The notes under the pieces are model-generated. The model was not told where the DNA came from. It saw only the letters and a program-made list of their open reading frames with translations, and did no database searches. The translations under genes and the position numbers were made by a program. Shown piece by piece: positions 23,301-36,880 of a stretch of 64,000 nt of DNA (positions within the stretch are counted from its first letter, which is position 1; every line of letters begins with the position of its first letter). The DNA is taken from the NCBI GenBank assembly GCA_028023455.1, contig JAQFVV010012509.1:2606001-2670000 (forward strand), written 5' to 3'. The stretch comes from Epiperipatus broadwayi (lineage: Eukaryota > Onychophora > Udeonychophora > Euonychophora > Peripatidae).

Positions 23301-23417
23301 TCTTGCATTGGTGGTCGAGAGGTCAGTGTGACTGCCTTACAAGCAGTTGCCTGGGTTGCGGGTCCGCGTCCCGGCCGATGCTATGATACTTGAAAAAAAA
23401 AAAAACAAGAAAAAAAA
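23301..23417 (+). mobile_element. tRNA-derived SINE with perfect 17-bp target duplication
   Basis: The 117-bp insert is flanked by CAACATTTGAATCATAT at 23284-23300 and 23418-23434. It starts with a tRNA-like part: acceptor GCATTGG (23305) pairs with CCGATGC (23375-23381), A box TGGTCGAGAGG, anticodon arm ACTGC-CTTACAA-GCAGT, a long variable region and a B-box-like GGGTCCGCGTCCC. An A-rich tail with interspersed C and G follows. The A box and long variable arm point to a Leu/Ser-type tRNA ancestor. The perfect duplication suggests a recent insertion. Confidence 0.85.
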
Positions 23418-23434
23418 CAACATTTGAATCATAT

Positions 23435-25128
23435 ATTGTTTTGTGAATCAGTTTGAATGTGGATTTGATTAATTGACTTAAAGATTCTAATATGAAGTGA
23501 TTAATGCATCCATTTGACATATCCATACCTGAGATGTAACTTAAAAACTTTTTCAGAACTCAATCATTGTAAGATTTTTCTCTCAAGGAGTTGTCACTAT
23601 TGGTCAAAAAACTGATATCTAACTATCATTAGCTAAAAGGTAAAAACAAAGTTAAAACACATCAAATCTCTTGCCATATAGTAAATGGCAAGCCGAATGA
23701 ATAATGACTTCTTCCTGCTGCTCTATAATAGAATGTCAAAGAGATCTTTGCCTGTTATCCATTATTTCAAGGTTGTTTTATTTACTTTTACCTGAAAATA
23801 ATATTTCATACAGTCTAGTTTATTTGAAAAAACATCAGTCTATGAAAAAATGTATATAGTAGTGACAAACAGAACTAGTCAGAAGAATTGAAATTTCAAA
23901 CAAAAATTTAAAAAAGTGTGAAAAATAAGTATAAGAAACATGGCCTTAGAGGGGCAAATATAAGAATAAATACTATTAGAGTTTATTGGGTAAAAAATAA
24001 TGGTTGAATATATACACTGATATTAAAATTAAGTTCAGAGGCTGTTTTAGATTTAACTTATTGACTATAAAGTTTACTACTCAAGCAATTTGCAAAAATT
24101 ATTATAAAAGTCAAAATAGTTTACACCTGAACTTACGACCTTCTTGTTTTGTATATCTAATAGAATATGATTTGTGATGGTTTACTTTCCATGTTATTTT
24201 TTTTTTGGGTGCAAAACTAGTCTGGAATTTGACTGATACTTTTGTTTGATGTCTATTGATATTTTATCCTTCCATAGTGCTAGAACAGAATGATAAAATG
24301 GATTAATCCTTTTAATACAGAGAAGAAATAAGAAACTTGTCCAACTTCTATAAATACCACTATTTCAGCTATTTCATTTTCTAAATATTTTATGACTAAA
24401 CATTAAGAGTGAACCACTACTGAGATAAATAAAATTTTGTGGTATTTCACTCCTAGATTGAGAGATCAGCTATAAATCTATTAAAATAATTCATCATTTG
24501 TGCCCATTATTGCATTACATTTTGTCCTACCAATTTGTAAGAAATGGAACAAAGCATATGCATTAATGATGTATTACTGGACAAAAAATCCCTTTTAATA
24601 ATCTCAATTTTTAAAAGTGATGCTTTTTTTAATTAGGCTTACACTGCTGACTTTGTATTACTTCTCTATTTGTGGGGTTAATAATTCATTATAAAGTCAT
24701 TCAAATGAAGCCAAGAATTAAACCTTGATGTAATAAAACTAAAACATTCACCATACCATAATAGTTACACTATGTTTCTAATGATTGACTAAGACTTTCT
24801 AATAGTGAGGAAAAAATTTAAACAATAACATTTACTACTCATTTCTTAAGCAAATTAAACTACTATTTCTATCTCTTAGCAAATAGATTAGCAAACAAAT
24901 AATTCAGTTTTCAACAATTAAAATAGAATCCTAACTAGGATTATTTCTAATAGCACAAAATATTAGTTGATAAAAAGATAGCATCTAATGTTATCTATTA
25001 ATAAGTTTGATTAATTGATGATTACCAGATGGTACTGCATTTAAGTTTATCCTTATCGATTTCTGATTTGTCTTTATTCAATGAGAACTTTGAATTCAAA
25101 GCTAGATGGTAGTAGAATAAATGGAGAC
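23435..25128. other. AT-rich intron, no feature seen
   Basis: No open frame, repeat pair or RNA structure could be supported. Confidence 0.5.
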
Positions 25129-25137
25129 TAACTTAAT

Positions 25138-25680
25138 TAAAAAAGGCAAAACTCTCCAAACAGTAGTGCCATTCAGTGCAAGCCAGATAGTGGATGCCAG
25201 AAGACTTGTGCATAAAATCCCTATCTAGTGCCTACTCATCCAATATAAATCCCTATCTAGTGCCTACTCATCCAATATCCCCAGACTAGTTTCTGGCTTG
25301 TGGCCTTCGTCAGTGAGGGGCCTTGGATCCGAGAGCACTGCACCTAGATCTTAGGATCTAATGCAATTCTCCAGCAGCCACCTTTTATCTCTACTTAACT
25401 ACAAAACTATGAGAATAAAAAAGGAAAATTCAATAATAAATTTCAATCTAAGCTCGTTAGCTAATATAGTCATATAGGTCTGAACTCAGTTCAGTACCCA
25501 TACATTTTGGTGTTTGGTTCTTTAATAACCATAGCCACCACTATCCTATTAGGCAGGATTGGTATTACACCACCAAATGCTTGCACAGACTAACACTACT
25601 GTATGGAGAGTTTTGCCTGTTTTAGTAAGTTATGAGCAAGGATAGGAAATGGTGATCATGTGATGTTTGGTGTTTAGCTA
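25138..25680 (-). mobile_element. Family 1 hammerhead element, longer copy
   Basis: Flanked by a 9-bp repeat TAACTTAAT (25129-25137 and 25681-25689). It starts with GGCAAAACTCTCC and has the inverted AGTTTTGCCTGTTTTAGTAA near 25610. Between them are a clean minus-strand hammerhead, the TCCAGCAGCCACCTTTTATC block and a central block (CATTTTGGTGTTTGGTTC, ACCACTATCCTATTAGGCAG) also present in the 41-kb copy. An internal tandem duplication of about 45 bp (CCCTATCTAGTGCCTACTCA twice) lies just left of the ribozyme. Confidence 0.78.
25270..25328 (-). ncRNA. Hammerhead ribozyme motif, family 1 (best copy)
   Basis: Minus strand: ATCCAA/TTGGAT and CCTCA/TGGGG pair in stem I. Core CTGACGA, stem II GGC-CACAA-GCC, GAAAC, TA loop and GTC. 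This copy keeps every core position and the full stem I of the family, so it is the best candidate for self-cleavage. Confidence 0.78.
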
Positions 25681-25689
25681 TAACTTAAT

Positions 25690-27080
25690 ATATTATGTAA
25701 AATAAATAATCAAATAATGTGTTTATATTAATTCATATAATATAAAATTTATTATTAATAGACCAATCTGAAGAATTTGAAATAGCCATTTTATTTTCTA
25801 GGAGTAATCACTCTTCTTGGTCTTTAGCTATAACAACCAGTTTCAATTTTAAACCTGCACTGTTTTCACTTTCTTCAAAAAATGATGCTATTTCTGTAAT
25901 TTTGTTTGGCCACATAATTACTTTAAAATAAGTTTCTTTATTAAATGTTTTTCTTTCTTTCTGGTACTATCTAATTTCCTAGTCTTGATAAAATTTCATC
26001 TATTGTTCTCAAAATATGCCTCAAAAATAATTTCAGCATTGTCTTCTTAAGCTTTTTGAGAAACTAGAATTTTAAAAAAATTGTCAATAATAATTAATAG
26101 ATGGTATAGTTTTTGTTACAACCACTCTATTAATGTTTTTAATAAAGTGTTTATATTTTAAGATATCTCAAACACAAGTTATTTTTTCTTTGGATATTTC
26201 CATGAATTTTACTTGAATTTGTCATGCAGCATTTCTTTTTTTAGCTATCACTATTGTAGATGGGGGGTAGGAAGAAAGGAGTGAACCTGGGATGACGGAA
26301 AATCATCATCAACTCCAAGTAAATACAAAATCTCTGAGAGATCAGCCAGCTAACTCATAAGAGCAAGTATGATTAACTATAAATCAATCATGTATCAACC
26401 AGCATTATAATTTTTAAAAAATAAATAAATACTCGAGAGAAATAACCTTCCATCATCATCAGTGATGGGAATAAACAAATCAGTACAATATATCAACAGT
26501 CAATCTTGTAACTGGATTGGAAATGGGTCTTCTTTAGACCATGCTAACTATTGAGCCTTTGCCAGCTTGGGCAATTATTTAAACATAACTTGGATGCACC
26601 AGCTTAGTGCCCATCCATTAGAATACACAATAATCAGAAATCAAAACAATAATGCTGGGAGATAAAAACATGCTGATCATCATCAATGCTCAGGCCACTT
26701 GTACTGACCAACTATAAAATTCTAATAAGACTAAATTAAAAATAAAATATAGTGCATGGGATTTAAAGAATATAATCTTATGCACCAACAGGATGATGAT
26801 GATTGATCATCGCTGGATGCCCCCAAAGCACTAAATACACATCACCATTAAGCTCTATTACTGTATGTGACAAAGCGATGATGGAAACAATTTTTAACAA
26901 TTGACTACAAGTTTATTAACAATAATAATAAAATGGAAATTAAGATTCATAAAAATAAGATTACTCACATATACACTTTCTGATTTTGATTACAATACAA
27001 AATTTCAAATGATCACATTGCGATTTACATAATTGCTATTCAAAATTCAAATTGTTACACTAATTTACATATATGTGCGA
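25690..27080. other. Mostly AT-rich; a GC-richer patch at 26260-26860
   Basis: 26260-26860 has several TCATCATCA runs and a minus-strand segment around 26563-26515 with TAGTTAGCATGGTCTAAAG, tRNA-like at its 5' side only. Probably eroded repeats. Nothing definite. Confidence 0.35.
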
Positions 27081-27860
27081 TTTCTAATATACAATTAAAA
27101 TTCAATAATTATAAAAAATGATTAAATTTTCCATATATGCCCCATTTTAATTTGTTACAATAATATTTTCCTAATTAATTCTGTTTGGAAAACATACATA
27201 AATTTCACACATATACGTGTGTATAAACAAAACAGATATATAATTTAAAATTAGTTAGCAGTTTATAAGTTTTCTTTTTTTGAACTAAATAAAGTCAATT
27301 TTTGTTTGACAGATACTTGTTGATTAATTAATTAGCAAGATCTCTAAATATAAAATGTCTCTCTTTTTTTTAATAAACGAAAAATAAAATCGTTTTATAT
27401 ATGTTAGTTCAGACCAAAGAAATCATTTAAAATTTCATTATTATATACAAAGCTGTTAGATTTCTAATATACAATTAATATATTCAATTGATATTCAATA
27501 ATTACAAAAAATGATTAAATTTTACATATATGCCCCATTTTAATTTGTTACAATAATATTTTCCTAATTAATTCTGTTTGAAAAACATACATAAATTTCA
27601 CACATATACGTGTGTATAAACAAAACAGACATAACTGAAAATTAGTTAGCAGTTTATAACTTCTCTTTTTTTTTTTTCAAACTAAATAAAGTCAATTTTT
27701 GTTTGACATGCACTTATTGATTAATTAATTATCAAGATCTCTAAATATAAAATGTCTCTCTCTCTCTTTTTTAATAAACGAAAAATAAAATCGTTTTATA
27801 TATCTATTACTTCAGACCAAAGAAATCATTTAAAAATTCATTATATATAACGCTGTTAGA
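27081..27860. repeat. 380/400-bp tandem duplication
   Basis: Two adjacent copies (27081-27460 and 27461-27860) share long blocks, such as ATATGCCCCATTTTAATTTG, CACACATATACGTGTGTATA and AATAAACGAAAAATAAAATC. They differ by small indels, mainly in pyrimidine and TC runs. Very AT-rich and non-coding. Confidence 0.9.
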
Positions 27861-30800
27861 CTTCCACTCAAGCAAAAGTTACTAGTTTGTTTTAACTTTA
27901 AGTTATTAATTTATAATTTTAAAAGTCGTTTTAAAGAATATTAAAATAAAATAACTCACTATATATACACTTAACGTGTTTATCTGTGGTTCCTTGCATG
28001 TATAGATAAACAGCAGCATAAGTATACCAATTTCTTCAAGGTTTCTCTTGCTAGGCTTGATTTTTGGGCCATCAGAAAAATAATACAGGTTTGTTGTCAT
28101 CATCAGGAAAAAGTATAATCCATGTAAAATGTTGGTCTCTTTCTATCTAGGATTATTTCAGACAAGCAGCTGTCTTGGTTTGATAGATTTCAGACAAGCA
28201 ACTGTCCTCTCCACGTTTAAGGCTATGAATTTCAGCACAAAAAAGTGGGTCATTTTCTCCATGTGAATTCAAACTCCTGCAAGGAAACCAGTAGCAGTTC
28301 CTGAATCTACTGTCCTGCCTCAGCTACATCAGTTCATGGTAGCTATTCTGCCAACTCTATGGTCAGTTAAAACCAACTGCTGCAAACTTCATCAAGTTGC
28401 AACAAAATATTGTAACCAACTTTTCAGCTGACCCATTCTTACAAAAATTATTATCCAGACTGCTCTCTTAAAAACCATTATCCAGACTGATTGATATTTT
28501 TTATCAGTCTTTTTATAAAATCATCTGAGGTGATAACACACCTTGATGGAAAACAGAGTTTTTATTTTTATCTCTATAATCCCTTTGAAAACAAGCTTGA
28601 AATTTTTATTAAAGTGTGATATACATGTTTTCACTTGGGGGATTTATAATAGATAGAGATTTTGTTTAATTAATTAAAATTTCGAATATACAGTACTTGT
28701 TTTTAAATCTCAAAATCAGAATAATAATAATACAATATTTATATTTATTCAGACCTTTTAAAAGTTTAATTTATAAAACAATATTTTAAATCAGAGTTAT
28801 TATTTATTTATTTCTATGAATGTAGAAAAGATCTACTATAATTTTTGTCTGTTTATTTCTAGTTTTCCTTTCAACTTTATACATATATGCACACACACTA
28901 TATTAGTGTGTGCTATGTAATCCAACTGGTTACAATATATATTATTTACCATAATTCTGTATATGATTATCAATCATTCCCTAAAAGTAGTATAATCAAG
29001 TTATAGTAAATGACACTTGCCATTATTACCAGTTAATGTTAATATTCTGTGCTTTTTCCATCTCTTCAACATATATAAATAACCCTTGGTCTCTATAAGT
29101 GATCCAACCTTTTCCCTTCAAATGCATGTCTACAATTAGCCAGGAAAAAAATATGAAAATAAGGATAATAATGTATTACAAATCATATTCTCACAGTATT
29201 AATTGTTAGAAAATATTTAATAAAATTTATGTAAATAGTACAACCAATAGCTTTTCTATTTACATCTATTTTAAACTGGGGAACAGGCTAAAATTTATAA
29301 TGAATTTGAAATAAAAATAAAAATAAAATTTATTGTAAATAAATTTAAGTAGGGGATAAAAAAAGTCTATTTTAAAATAAAAACTAAATTGTTACTAAAT
29401 GATGAAAAGTGAGAATGAAATGATAATTACAAAGAATCTAAGGAAGGTTTTAATATAAGATTAACTTGGTTAAATATTTTGTCTGGAATGTCTATATAAT
29501 TTGATGTTTTTAAGATGAAGACTTGTGGAAATTGCTAAAAGTAGATGAATAAAAATAGAAGAAATATTAAAAAGAATAAGTAGAAAAATATTTATTGTAT
29601 ATATCAAATAATAATAGTAAAATTGAACATATTACAAACAAATTTTAAGATGTAAAAAAGAGAAAGAAACTATTAGATGAGATATTAAAATTGAATATAT
29701 ATATATATTTAACAAATAGTTCAAAAGAAAGGATAACTTCAAGAAAGTAATCTGAAACTGCTTGTGAAAAGTAGATTGGTTAGTTGATTAATAATAATGA
29801 GTAAAAATGTTTAATATATATTTTTATTTTATTATAAATGCATTAAATACTCTCTATTAATTCATTATTTAATTTTAAAAGATTATATATTTAGTAAATT
29901 TTGAATTGTGAACTATAAAATTACAAGGATAGCTGTGCCAAGTCCTAGTATTATTAATCACAAACCAGTCTATTATCATTTGAAATTAGTAAGTTGTTTA
30001 AAAAAACCCAGACCTATGAATCTTATATAATCACAGTTCACATTTTGACCATTACTGTAACATCTTATAGGTAGTGAAATAAGCAAATAGAATGCTTATA
30101 TGCATTCATTAATATAGTTTTGTAATGCATTAATTAGTTTACTACTTTTATAATAAATATATATACTGAATTTTTGGTATATTGTATTATTTTTCCACAT
30201 CCATTATCTGTTTTCTTTGATCCAAAAATCAATGGCATGGACATTTTTTATTAAGGATTCATTCACTTTTTGAATTATTTTTTTTGCATTCTAACCTTGA
30301 CAAATCAGATGGGCACTACATTTTCTTTTCCCTTTTAATTCTTATCACTGAGAAATGTTATATTTTTTAAAAGATTAAAATTTTGATCCAACCATTTCCC
30401 ATTTTGCTATTTTTTTTTTTTTTTTAAAAAATCTTTTGTTTTGCTTATCTGCACCTTTTTTTTTTCTTGAAGAGACTTATAACAGTTTTACATTTTCAAA
30501 GATCAACATTTCCCAAGCCAAATAATTATCTTTTATTTCGTAACAATTTATTATTTTTAAGAGGTGACATAAGCATATAATTCTTATGATATCAAATTAC
30601 ATATACGTTTGTAAATTCAAAGTATAAAAAGTTTTGAATTATAATATCTGCCTTGTACTTCTAAAGTTTAGATTGTACTTTTGTATACTGTAATGAGCAA
30701 TTATTAAATTGTTATATGTTTGAAAATAGATTTCCATTCTATCATTTTTATATGCATATTATTCACTTTCTCCACTCCCCTGAAAAATGATGGATCACGA

Positions 30801-31491
30801 ATTCATTGTATATAGAAATATCTATTAAACCCCACAATAATACAAAAGAGGAACCATTTTTTGATTAGTGCTCATAAGAATTTCAGATGAGAATTTTTTT
30901 AAATTTCTCTGTTAAAATATTATAATTCTAAACTAATATATTTTGTCTTGTTCTTCCTTCTCTTTCAATCCCTCCTCTCTCTAAATATATCACAAAAATG
31001 TACCTTACAATTATTATATTTTTACTTTCAAAATCAAATTTATTCACATTAGGTAAGCACATACTTGCAATAATCAGCCTATACAAATACATAAAAGATT
31101 ATTATCTATTTTTCAATAGATCAGAAATTATTATAATTCTTTTATTAGATAAGGATTTAAAATATAAATTAATTTATATATAATTCTTAACAAAAGTGCA
31201 TAATCTTTTTAATCATTCCACATGCATAACTTTTATATTCCTAAAAATTACAAGTAACACATATTTCTGACCTATAATTGTGAACATCAAAAAAAACAAA
31301 CATATCTATGACTCTTTATATGCATTTTGACTAAATTTTTATATACATATCTATCTATAAAATAGCCTAGATTCATTTCTAAAGAAAACATCTTGATCTC
31401 ATCCATATTAAGACTTTCCCTAATATGCTGATAATATTAAATAGAATATTATTGCCCTAACTGCTGATAATATTAAATGGAATATCAGACT
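27861..31491. other. AT-rich intron; GC-richer patch at 28130-28520
   Basis: 28130-28520 is less AT-rich and has a short direct repeat (TTTCAGACAAGCA at about 28154 and 28188; TTATCCAGACTG twice near 28450-28490). No frame or family assigned. The rest is AT-rich with long poly-T runs near 30411-30425. Confidence 0.4.
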
Positions 31492-31499
31492 ATCTAAAG

Positions 31500-34355
31500 C
31501 AAGAGTTCCCAAACTTTTTTCAGCTGCAGACTCCTTTACCAAAAACTTTTAAAACCATCAACCCTTTAGATATTTACTTTACTTACTCAAATTAATAAAT
31601 TTGTATAGTACTCGATATTAAATATTTCACCAGATATCAAACTTTTCATTTTAATCCCTTGTAATTAATGATTGAAAAATATAAAAGGATTACGGAATAT
31701 GGCATAATCTTGTGCAACATTTAATATCGAAACCTGCATTAACGAAAATTAAAGCAAAAAAAAAATATGAGCAAAGTTTTTTTTTAATTTTTGGCATTTA
31801 TGAAATAAATATGTAAATTCAAAATAAGCATAAATACTGAAACCACATTATTAAATATAAAAATGAAGTAAAAAAAATCAACATATTCAAACAGAATTAA
31901 ACATCAACAAAATTACAATGACGAAAGATTTTAATCACAATTATAAAAATAAGAATATCAAATAAATTAGCTTGGAAAACTGAATTTAATGAGATGGATG
32001 CACCTGGTGACCTGTCAACAATTTATCTATGTCCAGTTTTAAATTAATGAGTTGCATTCTCAAATCTCCAAGTTCAGTGACATGCAATTGATGACTGTTC
32101 TAAAGCAGGTTTAAAACTACATTGAAATTTCTCTCTACCAGATATGTTGATGGAAATGCCAGCAAACATTTTTATATAACAGTTCATAGAGCCAGATGCA
32201 GAAATGAAATATCTTGTTGCAATCAAAACTTTTGATAACTTTGCTTGAATTGTACTTTGAGATTCTCATTTATGCTGATGGTTATCACCTCATCTTGCAA
32301 AAATATATTTGGTTCTGCATTATGGGTTTATTATCCAGTCTGGTATTTTCCAATAGAATATCTTTAAACCTAGTTTTGAAATTTAAGTATTTTAGAAAGC
32401 CTTCAAGTGATTGACATACAGCAAGATGTTTCTTGGATAGTGTCTATCTTAAATAAATTGGGGAACTAGGAAAGCTCAGATCTTGCGATATTTTGCTTAA
32501 AAAACATTAATCTGGCAACAAAAAAAGATGATGTGATTGATTTTGCTTCGTTGAGATTCAAATTGACTCCCTGCAGTTGTAAATTAACATTATTAAATTT
32601 GACAAATAAGCCTGTTAAATAAGCAATATCTGTCTTACTCTTAAAGTAAATTTTCTTTCAAACTGGAGTCCCCGTCTTTCAAAAACTCTAAAACAGATTG
32701 AAAAAGTACAAAAAATCTTGCCAAACATAAACCTTTGAAAGCCAGTGGACTTCGGTATGGAGAACCAATCAATAAAAATCTTCCATCACTTTCCTTGCAT
32801 AATTGAATAGTCTACTGTTCAAAGCATTACTCTGAACTTTGTTCACAGCTGTTATAACAAACTGAAGTGATTGATGCTATTTGTTACTAAGGTTCTTCGC
32901 TACTAAATGTTGCCTATAGATTACAGTGAACTGCAAGCACTTCAGGTAACTTACAAAACCACGATAATGACCAACCATAGTTGGTGCTCCATCTGTCGCA
33001 ACAGATATTATAATTGTCAATGAATCGCTTTCCCCCTGAAAAATAGCTCCATTAAATTAAAAATCAATTCGCCTCTGATGTCAGTTTCTAAAGTTCTAGC
33101 AAAAAACAGCTCTTCATGCACTTCCTGATCTTGAATAAAGCGAATGTATGCCAGCAACAAAGGCTTCATTACCGGATAATGTTGACTTGTCCAACTGAAA
33201 GTAAAAAAACGTTCTTTTTTTTTTTTGTAAATGATTACACAGTTTTCCATGTCATGATTTATTTCATTGATACATCTTTAAACTGTGTTATTGCTCAAAG
33301 GAATCCTTATTATAACATCTTGTGTAGGTTTGTGGAATACAGTGTCCAATATCTCCATGATGGCTGGTAGATTCAGTTTCTCCCCTATGGTCTGGGCTCA
33401 CCAGACTTCACAATGAGTAGGTATATATTGTATGATGCCCTTAATCAATTATCATTTTGCTTTGATGATGAAACAAACATATTATCTACAATAGTTCTCT
33501 TCAGAATTTTATCTTTAAGTGATTGAAAGTATGACAAATCCTTTCATTTTTTGACAGGGTGAATTCTGTTCAAGTGATCTGCTAGTTTTGATAATTTCAT
33601 AGCATTGTTGCTAAAGACTTTTTCACGTGTGAGGCACATTGATAAATGTTTGTTTGATAATGATGGGACAAATCCTAGCTTCAAATGGTCCAAGCTATAC
33701 TGTCTGTATTTCTTTTTTCGTTCAGTCATATTATTATGTAAGAAATAAAAACTTTTATTAACAAATAATTTCGACAGTCCCTGTGATAAAAAAATCACAA
33801 TAAAGTATGTACTTACTTGAAACAGATAGTTTTTGCTCAAACTCTAATAAATAAACTGTCTTCTGATTTTCTTTTTTGTAGTACTGCTCCTCAAAAAATA
33901 ATTATACTCAAAGTTCAAATCACAAATTAGTACGTCACATCAAACAAACCAATTTATAGTGTTTTATGAAAGCATGACTATACAAGACTGATGGATTCTG
34001 TAATATTGAATATCGTCTCGCCCCACCATGAGCAAGTACTGACATGCAACGGTTTTTATGTTCTATAAGACAATGTATATACATGTTTGTGCTACATGCA
34101 ATCTTATGTGTGATTCTCTTAACGACACATTTTACCTCTCAAGTTTCGTATATAATGTGCTTTTACCAAAAAAGTGCTTTTTTGAATTATTTTACTTCTT
34201 AATTACCTATTGAAATCGTAGATATTTTGAAAATAACTAAAAAATAACAGTAGTAAGAGGGTCATCGATCCCAAAATTATTTTACTGAGACTATCGACCT
34301 CTAGAAAGTTCAAATCAACCCAGGGGATTGATATTGACCACTTTGGAAACTCCTG
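31500..34355 (-). mobile_element. hAT DNA transposon relic, full length
   Basis: The ends CAAGAGTTCCCAAACT (31500) and the reverse complement of 34340-34355, CAGGAGTTTCCAAAGT, form hAT-type terminal inverted repeats. They are bounded by 8-bp duplications ATCTAAAG (31492-31499) and ATCTAGAG (34356-34363), which differ at one base. Length is 2,856 bp. The minus strand carries a broken transposase. Frameshifts and stops show that it is inactive. Confidence 0.88.
32050..33730 (-). pseudogene. hAT transposase pseudogene (ZBED5/FAM200-like)
   Basis: Minus-strand pieces in shifting frames match the ZBED5/FAM200-type hAT transposase in order. A BED-finger-like start has LKLGFVPS, MCLTREKVFSNNAMKLSKL and HLNRIHP (33700-33545). 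A central part has VHEELFFARTLETDIRGELIF (33120-33050) and TDGAPTMVGH (about 33000-32970). A later part has ALNSRLFNYARKVMEDF and TEVHWLSKV (about 32830-32730), then LTGLFVKFNNVNLQLQGVN (about 32620-32560). One finger cysteine pair appears lost (C-to-R in MCLTREK). Stops and frameshifts are spread through it. Cut-and-paste transposition would be its ancestral role. Confidence 0.85.
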
Positions 34356-34363
34356 ATCTAGAG

Positions 34364-36880
34364 ACTATCTTCTCTTTTTACTTGAAATCCCAGCATCATT
34401 AGTATATGTTTTAACATTAATAAAATTAATACCAGTAAAAATAATATATTTTTTTTCTTTTGTCATTTTACTTCAAATCAATGCTTCACTTCTGAACCCA
34501 TTCTCTATTATCCAGCCATAAATAAAGTTCTAATATGAAATTGATCAAACAGTTTTAATAACTTTTAACAAATATATGGTTTTTTTAAAAAGGGGTGTTT
34601 GGATGTTAAGTGTATTTAAAAATTCAACTTTTCACATTTTATATAGTTTTATTTTTTTAACTTCCTATATTATCACTTGAGAACTCGTAACTGAACAATT
34701 ATAATTAAAAAATGGTATTCTTATGAGATGCAAAATAAATTTCTTTTTTAAGATCAACAGTAAAACTATGGGGATTTGATTTTCCTAGATGTTATTGGAG
34801 TCTTATCAACAAATTCAGGACAATCCACAATCATTGCAATCATTTGTTTCATAAATGAAATTTAATAACTACTGATTTATGAAGATGTGGATAAATAAAA
34901 TATAATTAATGACTATCAAATCTGAGATTACAGTAGTAGAAAAGAAATGAGTTACTAGGGAATTATCTATTAGTTGAAATCTTATTAGTTTTATTTATAT
35001 TTTGTTAAAAACAAAACCATCTTTAGTAAATAAATAATAATAACTTATAACATACTTAAATAATTTTTCAGTTTCACCACCATATAATGATCATTTTCTT
35101 CACTGTTATAATCTTTAATTTAGCTAGTTATTGTAATTATTACCGTTCAATTATTGTATACAAAAAAATGGAAAATATATATAACTTGACAACTGTTTGT
35201 ATTTTACAACTGTAAAATCAACGACACAAAGAAAAAATTTAAGAAATCAAGATTTCAAATGCAATTTGGTATAGATTAAGGGAAGATCTCAAGAAAATAG
35301 TGCAGAGCACATTCCCAAGCAAAGTCCATGACCTGGAATTCAAAAAACTAGATGAAACTAGATAGGGTTGACATGGTTAAAAATTTAGTAATTATTATTT
35401 TATAATAAGATTAAAAAAAAATAGGTTTAAAACAAATATTTTTCACAAAATAATTATAATTTCCTCTCAAAACCATTGTATATACACTTATTCGGCATAA
35501 GATGCCTTTTTATACATTATAATGTTAAAAATTAGGCTGAATTCCATTCTTTCTTTTGTAATACAGCCACTTTATTTTTCAGTTCAAAGAAATAAGTAAC
35601 CATAAAATTTGGAATTATGGTGCTATAATCTTCACAGAAAAAAAAAAAATCACTGGAAACTCAATTTACTAAAGTTAAGAAAATATGATATAGTACTGAC
35701 AAAATTACCCCCCCCCCATTCCTTTATCTCAATTCCAGTAAACAAAAGTGATCTTTCTTAAAAAATTATTTTAATACGTGTTTGCTTATTAGTTTGAATA
35801 AACAAATAAATATTTATTATCTTTGTTAATTTCATTCATCTCATTGAACTTTTAATATAAAACAAAATAAATGATTGAACACCTTATAATAAAATGTATA
35901 AATATTCATTTTATAATTTTACAAAAATTTTCACCCGCCCCCCATCCACCATCTATTTTACTGAATAATTTTTAATAATTTGACAAACTATTTAAAGTCA
36001 AATTACAAAAAACTTTACAAGATATTTACATATTTGACCTGCTGTGAAAAACCTTACCATCTTGGAAAACAACATCTACAAGAGAGCTTCTGGCCAACTT
36101 AATTGATTAATTGAAGATTTATTTGAAAAAATGATGACCTATAACTTTATTTATTGTAAATGATACAAACATTTACAAACATAGTTATGTTTTTGTGAGA
36201 AATTATCTTCCATCACCTAAACTTATAAAAAATGGCCACCTATAACTTTATTTAGTGGAAACAAAATAAACACTCATTTATGTTTTTTTTTTTGTGAGAA
36301 ATGATTTTCCAACAAAAAAACTTTTAACAATCTACATTTATTACATGTGGCAACCAAACCAAACAAAATAATATATATGTATATTTAACCACACAATTAT
36401 GTCCATTTGCAAAATGCTTGTTAACACAGACATTTATTTGTGTTGATCTTCATCGCAGCAGGTCTATACATAAGTACCCTTTATATTTAATGATAATAAT
36501 CCTTTTTAGTAATAAATAATTATAACTAAAAAAATTATGAATTATAATGACATATATTATTTCAATAAGTATATTTATATATACATGCACTTAATTCTAT
36601 TTTTATATGAATTTTTTTTTAAACATAATATTGATCTTGCACAGACTGGAAGTTAAAAAAAAAAAATTCAACCTCTTTCTACATAACTGTTTTGATGTAA
36701 TATAGTACAATAAATTTGCCTTTTTAAATATTTCTATTTAACATCAATTCTAAAAAACAAAAACAAATCCTATTTACTTTTTTAGAAAAGTGGTTTTAAT
36801 TATATATAAAAAAAAGTTCTTAGAATTGATATTTAGTTAAATGGAAAATCAGAAAAATGAAATTTGAAGTTGGAAAATAC
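34364..36880. other. AT-rich intron, no feature seen
   Basis: A run of nine C at about 35708-35717 and short poly-A/T runs. No gene or repeat family assigned. Confidence 0.5.

Noticed and set aside
23305-23381. Functional tRNA gene
   Set aside because: Degenerate B box, A-rich tail and a flanking 17-bp target duplication show a SINE.
25129-25690. Family 1 elements as ordinary cut-and-paste MITEs because of their inverted ends
   Set aside because: Target duplications vary in length (9-13 bp), and the ends come from partial inverted copies of a ribozyme unit.
27906-28103. Minus-strand open frame of 65 codons next to a GTGAGT-like site, considered as an exon
   Set aside because: No acceptor AG in a suitable place upstream, and the peptide turns into AT-rich low-complexity residues. 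No family match.
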